Counted from the first letter of the stretch, positions 7,286 to 16,150 are shown. The stretch is DNA of 64,000 nt from Proteus terrae (GCF_003144325.1 NZ_PENS01000013.1:1-64000); one strand, 5' to 3'. Notes: generated from the sequence alone by a model not told the origin. Program-made: numbers and translations.

Positions 7286-8746
7286 ATGACAACATTTTAT
7301 ACTGTATTAAGTTGGCTAACCTTTTTCTTCTATTGGCTATTAATTGCGGGGGTCACATTTCGTGTCCTAATGCACCGACGACCTGTTACATCAACAATGA
7401 CATGGCTATTGATCATTTACATCCTGCCATTAGTCGGGGTTATTGCGTATTTTGCTTTTGGTGAATTACATCTAGGAAAACGACGTGTTGAACATGCTAA
7501 GCAGATGTGGCCTTCAGTTGTTGCATGGCTTGAAGACTTGAAAAAATGTAAGCATATCTTTGCTACAAGTACGAGCGATGTGGCAACGCCTCTTTTCCAA
7601 TTAACCTCTAAACGCCAAGGTATTAAAGGTGTTAAAGGTAACAAAATTGAACTTTTAACCACCTGTGAAGATTCGCTCAATTCAATTACACGCGATATTA
7701 ATAATGCCCGTGACAATATTGAAATGGTTTTCTATATTTGGCAATCAGGTGGTTTAGTTGATGAAGTAACCGACGCCTTAATTAGAGCAGCTAAGCGTGG
7801 TGTAAAATGCCGAGTCATGGTTGACTCTGCGGGTAGTTGGAATTTCTTCCGTACTAACGGCCCAGATGTAATGAGAGCTGCGGGTATTGAATTTGTTGAA
7901 TCATTACATGTTAATTTATTCCGTTTCTTCTTACGCCGCATGGATTTGCGTCAACATCGAAAAATCGTATTGATTGATAACTATATTTCCTACACAGGAA
8001 GTATGAATATGGTTGATCCTCGTTATTTCAAGCAAGATTCTGGTGTAGGTCAATGGATTGATATCATGGTCAGAATGGAAGGCCCTGTTTCGACCACATT
8101 AGGAATGATTTATGCCTTTGACTGGGAAATGGAAACTGGTGAGCGCCATTTACCCCCTCCTCCTGATGATAATATTATGCCTTGTGAACAAGAAAGCGGC
8201 CATACAACACAAGTCATCGCCTCAGGCCCAGGTTTTCCTGATGAGCTAATTCAACAGTCACTTATTACAGCCATTTACTCTGCGAGAAAAGAATTAGTAC
8301 TGACAACACCTTATTTTGTACCTAGCGATGATCTTGCCCATGCAATATCAACCGCTGCGATGCGAGGTGTTAATGTAAGTATTATCGTTCCTCGTAGCAA
8401 TGACTCATTCCTTGTACGTTGGGCAAGCCGTTCATTCTTTACTGAAATGCTCGAATCTGGTGTGAAAATATTCCAATTTGAAGATGGTTTATTACATACC
8501 AAAAGCGTGATGGTTGATGGACAACTCAGTATGGTGGGTTCAGTTAACCTTGATATGCGTAGCTTGTGGTTAAATTTTGAAATTACCGTTGTCATTGATG
8601 ATGAAGGTTTTGGCTGTGATTTAAGCATTGTTCAATATGATTATATTGCTCGCTCGACAGAATTAACTATGGATGAATGGGAAAAACGACCATTCTTAAA
8701 TCGTGTATTAGAGCGTATCTGCTATTTCTTTAGTCCTCTGCTATAA
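7286..8746 (+). CDS. clsA: Cardiolipin synthase A
   Basis: 486 residues, the same length as E. coli ClsA when started at ATG 7286 ([10 protein letters not shown]); an upstream in-frame ATG at 7235 would add a non-homologous leader. It condenses two phosphatidylglycerols into cardiolipin plus glycerol at the inner membrane. Two N-terminal helices (about 5-25, 38-58) are followed by two phospholipase-D motifs, HRKIVLID in the first half and HTKSVMVD in the second. It lies between yciY and yciU as in E. coli. Confidence 0.95.
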   Translation: MTTFYTVLSWLTFFFYWLLIAGVTFRVLMHRRPVTSTMTWLLIIYILPLVGVIAYFAFGELHLGKRRVEHAKQMWPSVVAWLEDLKKCKHIFATSTSDVATPLFQLTSKRQGIKGVKGNKIELLTTCEDSLNSITRDINNARDNIEMVFYIWQSGGLVDEVTDALIRAAKRGVKCRVMVDSAGSWNFFRTNGPDVMRAAGIEFVESLHVNLFRFFLRRMDLRQHRKIVLIDNYISYTGSMNMVDPRYFKQDSGVGQWIDIMVRMEGPVSTTLGMIYAFDWEMETGERHLPPPPDDNIMPCEQESGHTTQVIASGPGFPDELIQQSLITAIYSARKELVLTTPYFVPSDDLAHAISTAAMRGVNVSIIVPRSNDSFLVRWASRSFFTEMLESGVKIFQFEDGLLHTKSVMVDGQLSMVGSVNLDMRSLWLNFEITVVIDDEGFGCDLSIVQYDYIARSTELTMDEWEKRPFLNRVLERICYFFSPLL

Positions 8747-8863
8747 CAGAAATGTTATAATCAAGAGACTACTAAAAAAACGGGTAACAGATAACCGTGC
8801 TAAATTAGTAAAAATGCGATACAAATAACGCGATAATTATTGGAATAATAGACAGGCATTACC

Positions 8864-9187
8864 ATGAATGAACCAACTTTAATCAGTGAAGACGACGCTT
8901 TAGAACAAGCTTATGATCTATTCTTAGCCCAAGCAGCGGATAATTTAGATGTTGCAGATCAATTATTGTTTAACCTGCAATTTGAAGAAAGAGGCGCAGC
9001 TGAAGTGGTTCCATTAGGTAATGATTGGCAATTTATTGTTGGCCTGCCTGTCACATCAGCCCGTTTTAGCGAAGTAATTATTGGTCTTGCTCCAGACGAT
9101 GATTCCGATATTGATGATATTTTTGGTCGTGTCCTAATTAGCCGCGATCCATTACAACCTATGTTCCATATTATTTGGAAATCATAA
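8864..9187 (+). CDS. yciU: YciU family acidic protein (UPF0263)
   Basis: 107 residues, strongly acidic, matching the YciU/HI1450 family whose structure mimics double-stranded DNA charge. E. coli YciU is about the same length. The precise role is unknown; family members have been proposed as DNA mimics. It lies 117 bp after clsA, as in relatives, and is followed by a good terminator. Confidence 0.88.
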   Translation: MNEPTLISEDDALEQAYDLFLAQAADNLDVADQLLFNLQFEERGAAEVVPLGNDWQFIVGLPVTSARFSEVIIGLAPDDDSDIDDIFGRVLISRDPLQPMFHIIWKS

Positions 9188-9199
9188 TCACTTTTATCT

Positions 9200-9232
9200 T
9201 CACCTGCTTATATTTTAGCGGGTGATTTTTTA
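9200..9232 (+). terminator. Terminator of yciU
   Basis: Stem TCACCTGC / GCGGGTGA (one G-T pair) followed by T6, starting 12 bp after the yciU stop. Confidence 0.8.
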
Positions 9233-9249
9233 TTTCAGAGAGAAATAAA

Positions 9250-9447
9250 ATAAGTAAAAGTAACTTTATTATTGATGCTATTTTTGCCTTAGCTTTCTTT
9301 GGTGCATTTTACTGGTATGTCTGCGTAGCTATTATTATAGTAATGCTTTACGCCACAATAAAAACACAAAAAACGTTATTTCGTATCTTATTTATACTTA
9401 TTGCTTTAATTTTTGCTTATTTACCCTTTATGCAATATCTTTGGTAA
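9250..9447 (+). CDS. Small membrane ORF with an ATA first codon (possibly start-lost)
   Basis: An open frame of 65 codons reads (M)SKSNFIIDAIFALAFFGAFYW and continues with two hydrophobic segments (about residues 5-33 and 43-64), ending MQYLW. The base at the start position makes ATA where ATG would be expected. GAGAG lies about 7 bases upstream, suggesting an ATG that mutated to ATA. No ATG, GTG or TTG begins a comparable in-frame protein upstream. The frame starts after the yciU terminator and ends before another terminator, so it looks like its own unit. It is either a pseudogene by start loss or a protein begun at a rare codon. Confidence 0.4.
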   Translation: MSKSNFIIDAIFALAFFGAFYWYVCVAIIIVMLYATIKTQKTLFRILFILIALIFAYLPFMQYLW

Positions 9448-9466
9448 AAATTAAACCTAAAAAATT

Positions 9467-9491
9467 AAAAGCGCTCTATCGGCGCTTTTCT
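9467..9491. terminator. Bidirectional terminator
   Basis: AAAAGCGC-TCTATCG-GCGCTTTT hairpin between the small membrane ORF and the convergent AhpD-like gene. Confidence 0.75.
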
Positions 9492-9537
9492 CTTTTATCA
9501 TTATTTAATGATATATAATTTGCATAGATAATACTCA

Positions 9538-9969
9538 TTACTGACGCAAACTCACAGCAATACGATTAAAGGCATTCATTAACCCAATTGCCAATGTCAG
9601 ATCATTCATTTCTATGTCTGTAAAATATGCTTTAACCTGCAGATAAATATTATCATCTGTATTTTTCGCTGAAATATTACTGACTGCCTCTGCCCATAAT
9701 AATGCAGCTTGCTCTCTATCAGTAAAACGTTCACTCACTTGCCAACCATTTAGTGCATCTAACTTATTTTGATCAACATCATGATTACGTAATGAGTTGT
9801 TATGCATCTCCAAACAAAAAGCGCAGCCATTAATTTGAGACACTCTTAAATAGACAAGTTCAATCAACGTTATATCCAATGAACTACCTTCTAGTGCGGT
9901 TTTACATTGAATTAAACCAGCATAAGCTTGAGGGCTGAGTTTTGGGTAAGATAAGCGAAGCTTTGACAT
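9538..9969 (-). CDS. Carboxymuconolactone decarboxylase / AhpD-like protein
   Basis: 143 residues of the CMD/AhpD fold. The CxxC-type redox motif is GCAFCLEMH near residues 50-58, preceded by ELVYLRVSQIN. Many members are alkylhydroperoxidase-like thiol proteins; the true substrate of this one is unknown. A ribosome-binding site AGGA precedes ATG 9969. Its neighbours are unrelated small genes, so it is probably a single unit. Confidence 0.8.
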   Translation of the reverse strand: MSKLRLSYPKLSPQAYAGLIQCKTALEGSSLDITLIELVYLRVSQINGCAFCLEMHNNSLRNHDVDQNKLDALNGWQVSERFTDREQAALLWAEAVSNISAKNTDDNIYLQVKAYFTDIEMNDLTLAIGLMNAFNRIAVSLRQ

Positions 9970-10167
9970 AATTTCCTCACAATTTACAATAAAGGTAAAC
10001 CTACAAAAAAACTGTATATAAAAACAGTGGTAATATATTCAATTTATAGAGATGGGTTTATCAATTTTGTGGTATTTGCTTTTAGAGGCAATGATCTTCG
10101 GTATAAGTGACTTAATTTACTACTTATTCTTTGTTAGATTATTGTCACTTATTACGCGTAATAACTG

Positions 10168-10449
10168 TTACTCAAAGCATTTGGATGAATGAGCAATAGT
10201 TAAAAACATTGTGCCTTCTCTTGTGAGTGTGCTTTCTTTCTTTATGGGGGGGGATTTGACCATTCTATCTATTTCCGTTGAGGAAAATTTATCACTCGTT
10301 TCATTATAAAAACACAAACATTGATCTTTACTCACGTTACTATAGACATTTAATGTATCCATACAATATTCAATAACTTTATTTTCTTGTGATTCAGAGC
10401 AAGCTGGTAGTAAAAATAAAGATAAAATAACAATTAAGGTTTTGTTCAT
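10168..10449 (-). CDS. Small lipoprotein with a C8 tract
   Basis: 93 residues. A type II signal peptide has lipobox LLPAC (Cys 17), with Ser at the next position, which favours outer-membrane sorting. The mature part holds four further cysteines and no domain I recognise. The coding strand contains an uninterrupted C8 run (plus-strand G8 at 10246-10253) encoding Ser-Pro-Pro, a tract able to slip. Function unknown. Confidence 0.6.
   Translation of the reverse strand: MNKTLIVILSLFLLPACSESQENKVIEYCMDTLNVYSNVSKDQCLCFYNETSDKFSSTEIDRMVKSPPIKKESTLTREGTMFLTIAHSSKCFE
10246..10253. repeat. Homopolymer G8/C8 inside a CDS
   Basis: Eight consecutive G on the plus strand within the lipoprotein gene, in AT-rich surroundings. 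A one-base change would shift the reading frame about halfway through the protein. Confidence 0.9.
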
Positions 10450-10617
10450 AACTATGCCACTGTTGTGTTAAATTTATTTAATTATGAAAAAATTATTTCA
10501 TTAAAGCAGAGGAATTATTACGACATAAATCAAATTTAAGTGGATAATTGTTATTTATATAAGATAAAAGAGAGGTTTTTTTATTCCCCTCCCTATTTTG
10601 TATCTTTAATATTTTTT

Positions 10618-10663
10618 ATTTAGTATTTGTACTTATTTTTATTTAGTATTTGTACTTATTTTT
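10618..10663. repeat. 23-bp tandem direct repeat at the end of the acetyltransferase gene
   Basis: Two exact copies of a 23-bp unit (10618-10640 and 10641-10663) containing TTAGTATTTGTACTTATTTT. The right-hand copy overlaps the stop codon and last residues of the GNAT gene. The left copy lies just beyond the stop. Confidence 0.9.
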
Positions 10664-11098
10664 ATTTAATTTTAAATGTAACAATGGGAAAGGATTGCCT
10701 TGTCCATCTAATTCAGAACGTCCTATTTGCTCAAACCCAATATAAAAATAAAAACCAATTGCTTGAGGATTCTGTTCATTTACATCTAATTCATCAATAT
10801 GCAGTGTATTTATTGCGAAAGTTGTAAGCAATTTACCACAGCCATGCCCCCTAGAATTCGCATCGACAAAAAGCATCTCTAACTTATTTTCTGCTGTACC
10901 TAAGATCCCGTGAATAACATTATTATCGTCTATCGCAATATAGGTATTAAGCATAGGAAAATACTGTTCTACAATATCTTTTTTGAGAGACAAAATGATA
11001 TCTTCAGATAGAAATGTATGTGTGGCTCTAACTGATGATTCCCAAACTGCAATCATTTCATCATAGTGCAAAGGCTCTGCTTTTATTATAGTTAACAT
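10643..11098 (-). CDS. GNAT family N-acetyltransferase
   Basis: 151 residues of the GNAT fold. Acetyl-CoA binding is indicated by MLFVDANSRGHGCGKLL (the R/Q-x-x-G-x-G/A type loop) near residues 75-91, followed by DVNEQNPQAIGFYFYIGFE, typical of the C-terminal half. It resembles the YjaB/YiiD type of small-molecule acetyltransferase; the substrate is unknown. GGAGAG precedes ATG 11098. The last codons run into the 23-bp tandem repeat, giving a Lys/Asn/Tyr-rich tail. Confidence 0.8.
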   Translation of the reverse strand: MLTIIKAEPLHYDEMIAVWESSVRATHTFLSEDIILSLKKDIVEQYFPMLNTYIAIDDNNVIHGILGTAENKLEMLFVDANSRGHGCGKLLTTFAINTLHIDELDVNEQNPQAIGFYFYIGFEQIGRSELDGQGNPFPLLHLKLNKNKYKY

Positions 11099-11247
11099 AC
11101 TTCTCTCTCCATAAAATACTGCATCTTAGAGATCCATTATTAACAGTCAAGCCACCCAAAGAAAAAACACACATATTGTGTATATTAAATAAGTTTTGAT
11201 AAAACAAAATCCCCAATATAGCGATAAGTATTTACATTCATATAAAA

Positions 11248-11278
11248 CAAAAAAGGCCACATAACGTGACCTTTTTAA
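11248..11278 (-). terminator. Terminator of the Ail/OmpX-like gene at 11301
   Basis: On the minus strand AAAGGTCAC ... GTGGCCTTTTTT forms a stem with one G-U pair and a T-run, just after the stop codon. Confidence 0.7.
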
Positions 11279-11300
11279 AATATTATTTATCAGATTAATA

Positions 11301-11840
11301 CTAGAAACGGTAACCAACACCTAATATCCAAGTACCAAATTTTGCATCATCTATTTTTGAATATTCATAAGATGCATCAATGGCCACGTTTGGAATTGGA
11401 TTGATTTGTAAACCTAATCCATAAGCCATAGACGATTTACTTAACTTATCATTGTCATTATCATAGAAAAAATTATCTTCTTGATTAATATGACCAAGGC
11501 CAATTAAACCATACGCACTAAAATAGTCATTAAAACGGTAGCTAGGACCCGCTGTTAATGAAACATAATCAATTTCAGTTGAACCAATTTTTCCCCAGCG
11601 GCCATAATAATTATAAGTTAATTTTGTATACGTTAGTGATCCAATAACTCCCCAGTTATTATCAAATTCATGATTATATTTAAAGTTAATTCCTTTAAGA
11701 TCATCATCCATTTTATCATCAACTTTAATTGAAGTCTGGGCATAACCCACAGATAAAGTATTATCTAATGCTGCTTGTGCATTAAAAGAAAGTGTAGAAA
11801 TAGCTAACAGTGAAGTTGAAATAAATAAATTACGACGCAT
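11301..11840 (-). CDS. Ail/OmpX-like outer membrane beta-barrel protein
   Basis: 179 residues. Residues 1-23 are a signal peptide ending AQA. The remainder alternates like an eight-stranded barrel, with TLSVGYAQTSIKV at the start and ILGVGYRF at the end, the C-terminal aromatic BAM signal. This is the Ail/Lom/OmpX fold, whose members act in adhesion, serum resistance or stress. Loops are Asp/Asn/Lys-rich. Which subgroup it belongs to cannot be told. A second gene of the same general type lies at 18213. Confidence 0.82.
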   Translation of the reverse strand: MRRNLFISTSLLAISTLSFNAQAALDNTLSVGYAQTSIKVDDKMDDDLKGINFKYNHEFDNNWGVIGSLTYTKLTYNYYGRWGKIGSTEIDYVSLTAGPSYRFNDYFSAYGLIGLGHINQEDNFFYDNDNDKLSKSSMAYGLGLQINPIPNVAIDASYEYSKIDDAKFGTWILGVGYRF

Positions 11841-12309
11841 CTTTATTCTCTATATAAAAACAAAAGGATAGACAAATGGAACTAAATTATAATTTAGCTC
11901 TCTTGTTAAATTGAGTGTAACACTCAATAAAATTTATTTATGAATAATACATTAACAATAATATTTTATAAAGAAAATCTTATGATTAAAGTTATAATTA
12001 AAACACCATTTCTCTCAACAACAAACTTACCTTATTTTTCACTATTATTAAGTAAATATTAAGATCATAACATTATGAAAAAAAAGACTAATTTTAATCT
12101 TCATCAGTTTTAATTTTCTTAAAACCACTATTGTCGTTCTATTTATGCTTAATCATTAGGATAAAAAAAACTCACTAAGTCAAATTAACTTATCTTAGTC
12201 TATAAAATGTTAATTAATATTTAATATAAAATTTAAAACAGTATGGAAATAAGTTATTTTATTAATTTTAATACGTATAAAAAAACCACTTATAAAGTGG
12301 CTTTCTTTT
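11841..12309. other. AT-rich intergenic region
   Basis: 469 bp with no ORF. It contains the promoter side of the 11301 barrel gene and, near 12280-12312, an ACCACTT...AAGTGGC hairpin with a minus-strand-compatible A-run that probably terminates the nucleotidyltransferase transcript. Nothing else seen. Confidence 0.5.
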
Positions 12310-12935
12310 TTATTTATTATTAGAAAGTTGCATTTTTAACCAAAAGCTTTGCTGACATAAATTAAAAAATTCTTTTCTATAAGGAGAGATAGGTTTGTTA
12401 TTCGATTCGACAATTTCCCAAGTGATCCAATGTTCAGGACATTGAGCGTCATTATCATAATGTTCTGTTTCTATCTCTTCTGTACATTTCAAAATGATAC
12501 CATCAGGAAATAACCAAGTATGGGTTGCCCTGGTTATTTCCGTTAACTCATCACCAAAAATACAGCGACAATGATGTTTTAACCAATATCCCCAACTGTA
12601 TAAATTGTTAGGCGCCAAGACTTTGCTTAAAACACCAATATCGAAATCAATTTTGCTAACAATAGGATGTAATGTACCTAGCATTACTCTTGTTTTATCT
12701 AATTGCTGATTTTCAAATTTATCTATTTTATTTTTAAAATCAAACAAATATCCAAGTCTGATTTTTCTGCTATTGCACATCCATTAGCAAAACTCCCATA
12801 AACATAAATGCTGTGTAAATTCTCTTTTAATAATTGGGAAAGGTGCTCAGCAACATCTGTAATGACAGGTTGAAATAGTGTTTGAAAACCTGTTGTAGGT
12901 GGTAAGCTTATTTCATTTACTTGAGAAAAAACCAT
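12310..12935 (-). pseudogene. Frameshifted aminoglycoside-nucleotidyltransferase-like gene
   Basis: Two overlapping minus-strand frames together make one ANT(3'')/AadA-type nucleotidyltransferase. The upstream part (12935 to about 12723) has the catalytic pattern VYGSFANG...SDLDICLIL (GS-x-DxD) and then stops. The downstream part (about 12760 to 12310) continues in another frame from FDFKNKIDKFENQQ through the helical C-terminal domain. The break lies at about 12730-12760, in an A/T-rich stretch. AAAGGA precedes ATG 12935. The gene is probably inactive unless the shift is a sequencing error or is bypassed. No resistance function can be claimed. Confidence 0.65.
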
Positions 12936-13193
12936 AATTTTCCTTTGTAAGGTTTTATTTTTCTATTTGAACCCCTATCATTTTTTTAATCGTGAACCAA
13001 TTTTGGAAACAAAGGTGAAACAGTTCAGTAATCTGTTGAAGTGGTAAAGAGGTACCGTTTTAGCCAGAAAGCAGTAAGCATCAAACATTTATCTTCTGTA
13101 TGAATGAAAATATGCGTTTAAATAATGTGGATTCTCTTTATATAATAGCAATTCATTAAGTAATGCAGAGAAAGTGAGATTTGGGGGGTTAAC

Positions 13194-13835
13194 ATGTGGC
13201 TTGAACAATTTGGTGTACTCAATATTTGGACATACCTTGCAGGCATGTTTTTTATTATTCTTGTTCCTGGCCCCAATACACTCTATGTGCTAAAAACAAG
13301 CGCATCAGGCGGTGTTCGTGATGGATATCGTGCTGCATTTGGTGTTTTCTTAGGTGATGCTATTTTAATTTTTCTCGCCTTTATTGGTGTTGCATCTGTA
13401 ATAAAAGCCTCTCCTTTACTCTTTACTATTGTTCGCTTTTTAGGTGCTTTTTACCTTCTCTATTTGGGAATAAAAATTATTCATGCAACTTTTTTCTCCA
13501 AAAAAGTACATTCAGAACAAACAACAACTGTACAGAAACACGTTTTTAGAAAAGCACTTACATTAAGTATGACTAATCCTAAAGCGATTTTATTTTATAT
13601 CTCATTTTTTGTTCAGTTTATCGATTTTAATTATGCACATACGGGATTATCTTATTTAATCCTGGCTTCCATGCTTGAAGCCTTTAGCTTTATCTATCTC
13701 TCTTTTCTGATATTTGGTGGTGTCGCCCTTGCTCGCTTCTTCGGCTCACGTAAAAATATCGCTAAACTAGGTAATGGTGTTATTGGGCTTTTCTTTATGG
13801 GATTTGCGACTAAATTAGCGACATTAACATCATAA
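13194..13835 (+). CDS. leuE: LysE/RhtB family exporter, LeuE-like
   Basis: 213 residues with six hydrophobic segments. The start WLEQFGVLNIWTYLAG and the motif LVPGPNTLYVLKTSASGG match LeuE and the LysE/RhtB superfamily. These inner-membrane proteins export amino acids; LeuE exports leucine and analogues. ATG 13194 follows a G-rich site (GGGGGG). The stop is followed by a strong terminator. It stands alone in the accessory stretch. Confidence 0.83.
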   Translation: MWLEQFGVLNIWTYLAGMFFIILVPGPNTLYVLKTSASGGVRDGYRAAFGVFLGDAILIFLAFIGVASVIKASPLLFTIVRFLGAFYLLYLGIKIIHATFFSKKVHSEQTTTVQKHVFRKALTLSMTNPKAILFYISFFVQFIDFNYAHTGLSYLILASMLEAFSFIYLSFLIFGGVALARFFGSRKNIAKLGNGVIGLFFMGFATKLATLTS

Positions 13836-13861
13836 GTTTTAATAACAGATACTAATTAGAG

Positions 13862-13893
13862 AAATGGCAATCGAAATAAGATTGCCATTTTTT
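13862..13893 (+). terminator. Terminator of leuE
   Basis: ATGGCAATC ... GATTGCCAT perfect 9-bp stem followed by T6. Confidence 0.85.
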
Positions 13894-14105
13894 ATCTACG
13901 ATCATTTACGTATATTTATAAAATTACATTCCTATTATCTTATTAAATAGTATTTATTCTCATTTGAATTTAGTTTAAATAAGTGTTTTTTATTTTATTG
14001 TTATTATTTAACCTAATTTATTCGATATAAATTTGATTAATATTACTAAAATAACTTACCTATCGATATATTATAAAGTATATAGCTCTATAAATAGGTA
14101 TTGAG

Positions 14106-14654
14106 ATGAATAGCCAAATTGTTATTGACTCTAAAAAATGTATTGGCTGTAAAACATGTGAAGTTGTTTGTTCAGTCGGTCATACATCAGAAAAAAATGG
14201 AAATGATTTTCTCAATAAAAAGAATTTTCATCCAAGGATCCGCATTATTAAATTAATGCATCAGTTTACAGCTTCTGTTTGCCATCAGTGTGAAGATGCA
14301 CCTTGTGCCCAAGCTTGCCAGACAAAAGCATTAGTGCGTGGTGAAAACTTTGTCGAAACGCACCCTGAAAATTGCATTGGGTGTAGAGCTTGTCTTTTAG
14401 CTTGCCCATTTGGAGTCATTGAGCTTGAGAAAAAAGCACATTCAGCGCCTACCTCTTGTTTAGATCTTGGCCAGCAATTTCAAATTGATATCGTTAAATG
14501 TGATTTATGCAATCATAGAGAGCAGGGCCCTGCTTGTGTTGAGTTTTGTCCTCAAGACGCCTTAATCTTTGTTTCTGATAATGAATTGTCACAATTAACT
14601 GCTCAACGCAGAAAAAACTCTATTTTACATGAGTTACCAACGACGTCTTACTAA
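14106..14654 (+). CDS. 4Fe-4S ferredoxin-type electron carrier (HydN/YsaA-like)
   Basis: 182 residues with four cysteine clusters: CIGCKTCEVVC (12-22), CHQCEDAPCAQAC, CIGCRACLLACP and CDLCNHREQGPACVEFCP. This is the HydN/YsaA/DmsB-like arrangement that binds four [4Fe-4S] clusters. Such proteins pass electrons between dehydrogenases and partner oxidoreductases, often in anaerobic metabolism. No partner enzyme is adjacent, so its donor and acceptor are unknown. HydN, YsaA and YgfS are all possible orthologues, so I give no symbol. Confidence 0.83.
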   Translation: MNSQIVIDSKKCIGCKTCEVVCSVGHTSEKNGNDFLNKKNFHPRIRIIKLMHQFTASVCHQCEDAPCAQACQTKALVRGENFVETHPENCIGCRACLLACPFGVIELEKKAHSAPTSCLDLGQQFQIDIVKCDLCNHREQGPACVEFCPQDALIFVSDNELSQLTAQRRKNSILHELPTTSY

Positions 14655-14977
14655 GGTTTATTCCTATAATAATCGCTACGTGGCACAAAAAATTTAATAG
14701 CCTTATTCAGTTTATATAAGGCTATTACTTCTTACTTTTTACCACCTTGAAAGCGCTTAACTGTAGTTATCTATATCGAAACCACCCTACCATCTGGTAT
14801 CATTGTCGACTTATCAATTTTCTTGCCATAAATAACTTTGTTTTTCACACAACTTATCATTTGAGCCTATAAGATATTTTATTGATTTATCATGTTGTTA
14901 AGGTATCAAAACAGCGAAGAACAAAGCCTTGGTTAGCAAGTTACAGAATAATCAGCAACGATATAGAACCGTAAAAA
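14655..14977. other. Intergenic region before ttcA
   Basis: 323 bp. A terminator-like hairpin AATAGCCTTAT ... ATAAGGCTATT (14696-14727) ends the ferredoxin transcript. The rest presumably holds the ttcA promoter; no operator recognised. Confidence 0.6.
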
Positions 14978-15901
14978 ATGAGCATCCCAAAAGAGCAGTA
15001 TAATTTCAACAAACTACAAAAACGCTTACGCCGCGATGTTGGGCAAGCTATCGCTGACTTTAATATGATTGAAGATGGCGATAAAATCATGGTCTGCCTT
15101 TCTGGTGGTAAAGATAGCTACACGCTACTTTCTATCTTAATGAATCTGCAAAAAAGTGCGCCAATTAACTTTTCACTTATTGCAGTCAATTTAGACCAAA
15201 AACAACCTGGATTCCCTGAGCATATTCTACCTGAGTATTTAAATGAGCTTGGTGTGGAATATAAAATTGTTGAAGAGAATACCTATGGGATCGTTAAAGA
15301 TATTATTCCTGAAGGTAAAACAACCTGCTCTTTATGCTCACGTTTACGTCGTGGTATTTTATATCGCACAGCAACAGAAGTTGGTGCAACTAAAATTGCT
15401 TTAGGTCACCATCGTGATGATATTTTAGAAACATTATTTTTAAATATGTTCTATGGTGGCAAGCTTAAAGGTATGCCACCTAAATTAATGAGTGATGATG
15501 GCAAACAAATCGTTATTCGTCCTCTAGCTTACGCTCGTGAGAAAGATATTGAGCGTTTTGCACAAGCTAAGCAATTCCCAATTATTCCATGCAATCTTTG
15601 TGGCTCACAGCCTAACCTTCAGCGCCAAGTAATTAAAGAGATGCTAAGAGATTGGGATAAACGTTATCCTGGTCGTATTGAAACTATGTTTAGAGCAACT
15701 CAAAATATTGTCCCTTCACATTTATGTGATACTCAATTATTTGATTTTGTTAACATCAAGCATGGTGATGAAGTCATTAATGGTGGCGACTTAGCTTTTG
15801 ATAAAGACGATATTCCAACCGTTCCAGTGATGTTCCAAGAAGAAGATGACGAACGTCCTGACTTTAGCCAAAACAAACTCGATATTGTTGAAGTGAAATA
15901 A
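14978..15901 (+). CDS. ttcA: tRNA 2-thiocytidine(32) synthetase TtcA
   Basis: 307 residues. TtcA puts sulfur on cytidine 32 of certain tRNAs in an ATP-dependent, iron-sulfur-dependent reaction. The PP-loop ATP site is SGGKDS (42-47). Cysteine pairs CSLC and CNLC supply the Fe-S cluster ligands. Similarity to E. coli TtcA extends nearly end to end, finishing VEVK. A terminator follows. In E. coli the order is ttcA-dbpA-fnrS-zntB; dbpA is absent here. Confidence 0.95.
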   Translation: MSIPKEQYNFNKLQKRLRRDVGQAIADFNMIEDGDKIMVCLSGGKDSYTLLSILMNLQKSAPINFSLIAVNLDQKQPGFPEHILPEYLNELGVEYKIVEENTYGIVKDIIPEGKTTCSLCSRLRRGILYRTATEVGATKIALGHHRDDILETLFLNMFYGGKLKGMPPKLMSDDGKQIVIRPLAYAREKDIERFAQAKQFPIIPCNLCGSQPNLQRQVIKEMLRDWDKRYPGRIETMFRATQNIVPSHLCDTQLFDFVNIKHGDEVINGGDLAFDKDDIPTVPVMFQEEDDERPDFSQNKLDIVEVK

Positions 15902-15908
15902 TGCACTA

Positions 15909-15942
15909 TCTCCTAAGCCTTACATTCAGGGCTTAGGATTTT
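15909..15942 (+). terminator. Terminator of ttcA
   Basis: CCTAAGCC ... GGCTTAGG stem followed by ATTTTTAT. Confidence 0.75.
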
Positions 15943-15976
15943 TATGACTAAATAATAGCCAACAATAAATTTAAGC

Positions 15977-16101
15977 AAAAAAAACCGATGTTAATAAACA
16001 TCGGTGTAATAATGGTCAATTATTCTGTATTAAGAACTCAATATGAGAAAAACTACAATTATGGAGCACAACGTTCATCGCTCAACGTTGTATTCACCTG
16101 C
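15977..16101 (-). ncRNA. fnrS: FnrS small regulatory RNA
   Basis: On the minus strand the RNA starts GCAGGTGAATACAACGTT and continues GAGCGATGAACGTTGTGCTC, nearly identical to the 5' half of E. coli FnrS. It ends in the intrinsic terminator ACCGATGTT / AACATCGGT plus T8, giving about 125 nt. FnrS is an Hfq-dependent RNA made without oxygen that represses aerobic and oxidative-stress genes. The FNR box at 16137-16150 and a -10 TATAAC five bases before the predicted start support it. Its place beside zntB is the same as in E. coli. The 3' half is diverged. Confidence 0.92.
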
Positions 16102-16136
16102 GAGAGTTATAATGCCAGATGTTCTATTTTAAAAAA

Positions 16137-16150
16137 TTGATATATCTCAA
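16137..16150 (-). promoter_or_regulatory. FNR box of fnrS
   Basis: TTGATATATCTCAA matches TTGAT-N4-ATCAA at 9 of 10 positions. It is centred about 42 bp upstream of the predicted 5' end, the class II activating position. Confidence 0.85.

Noticed and set aside
10627..10827. Plus-strand ORF of 66 codons
   Set aside because: Antisense to the GNAT gene and starting in the tandem repeat; low complexity.
14033..14046. FNR-like TTGATTAATATTAC upstream of the ferredoxin gene
   Set aside because: Only the left half-site fits; the right half matches 3 of 5. An anaerobic link is attractive but the site is too weak to list.
14681..14696. TGGCAC upstream of ttcA resembling a sigma-54 -24 element
   Set aside because: The -12 element (TTGC) is missing at the right distance.
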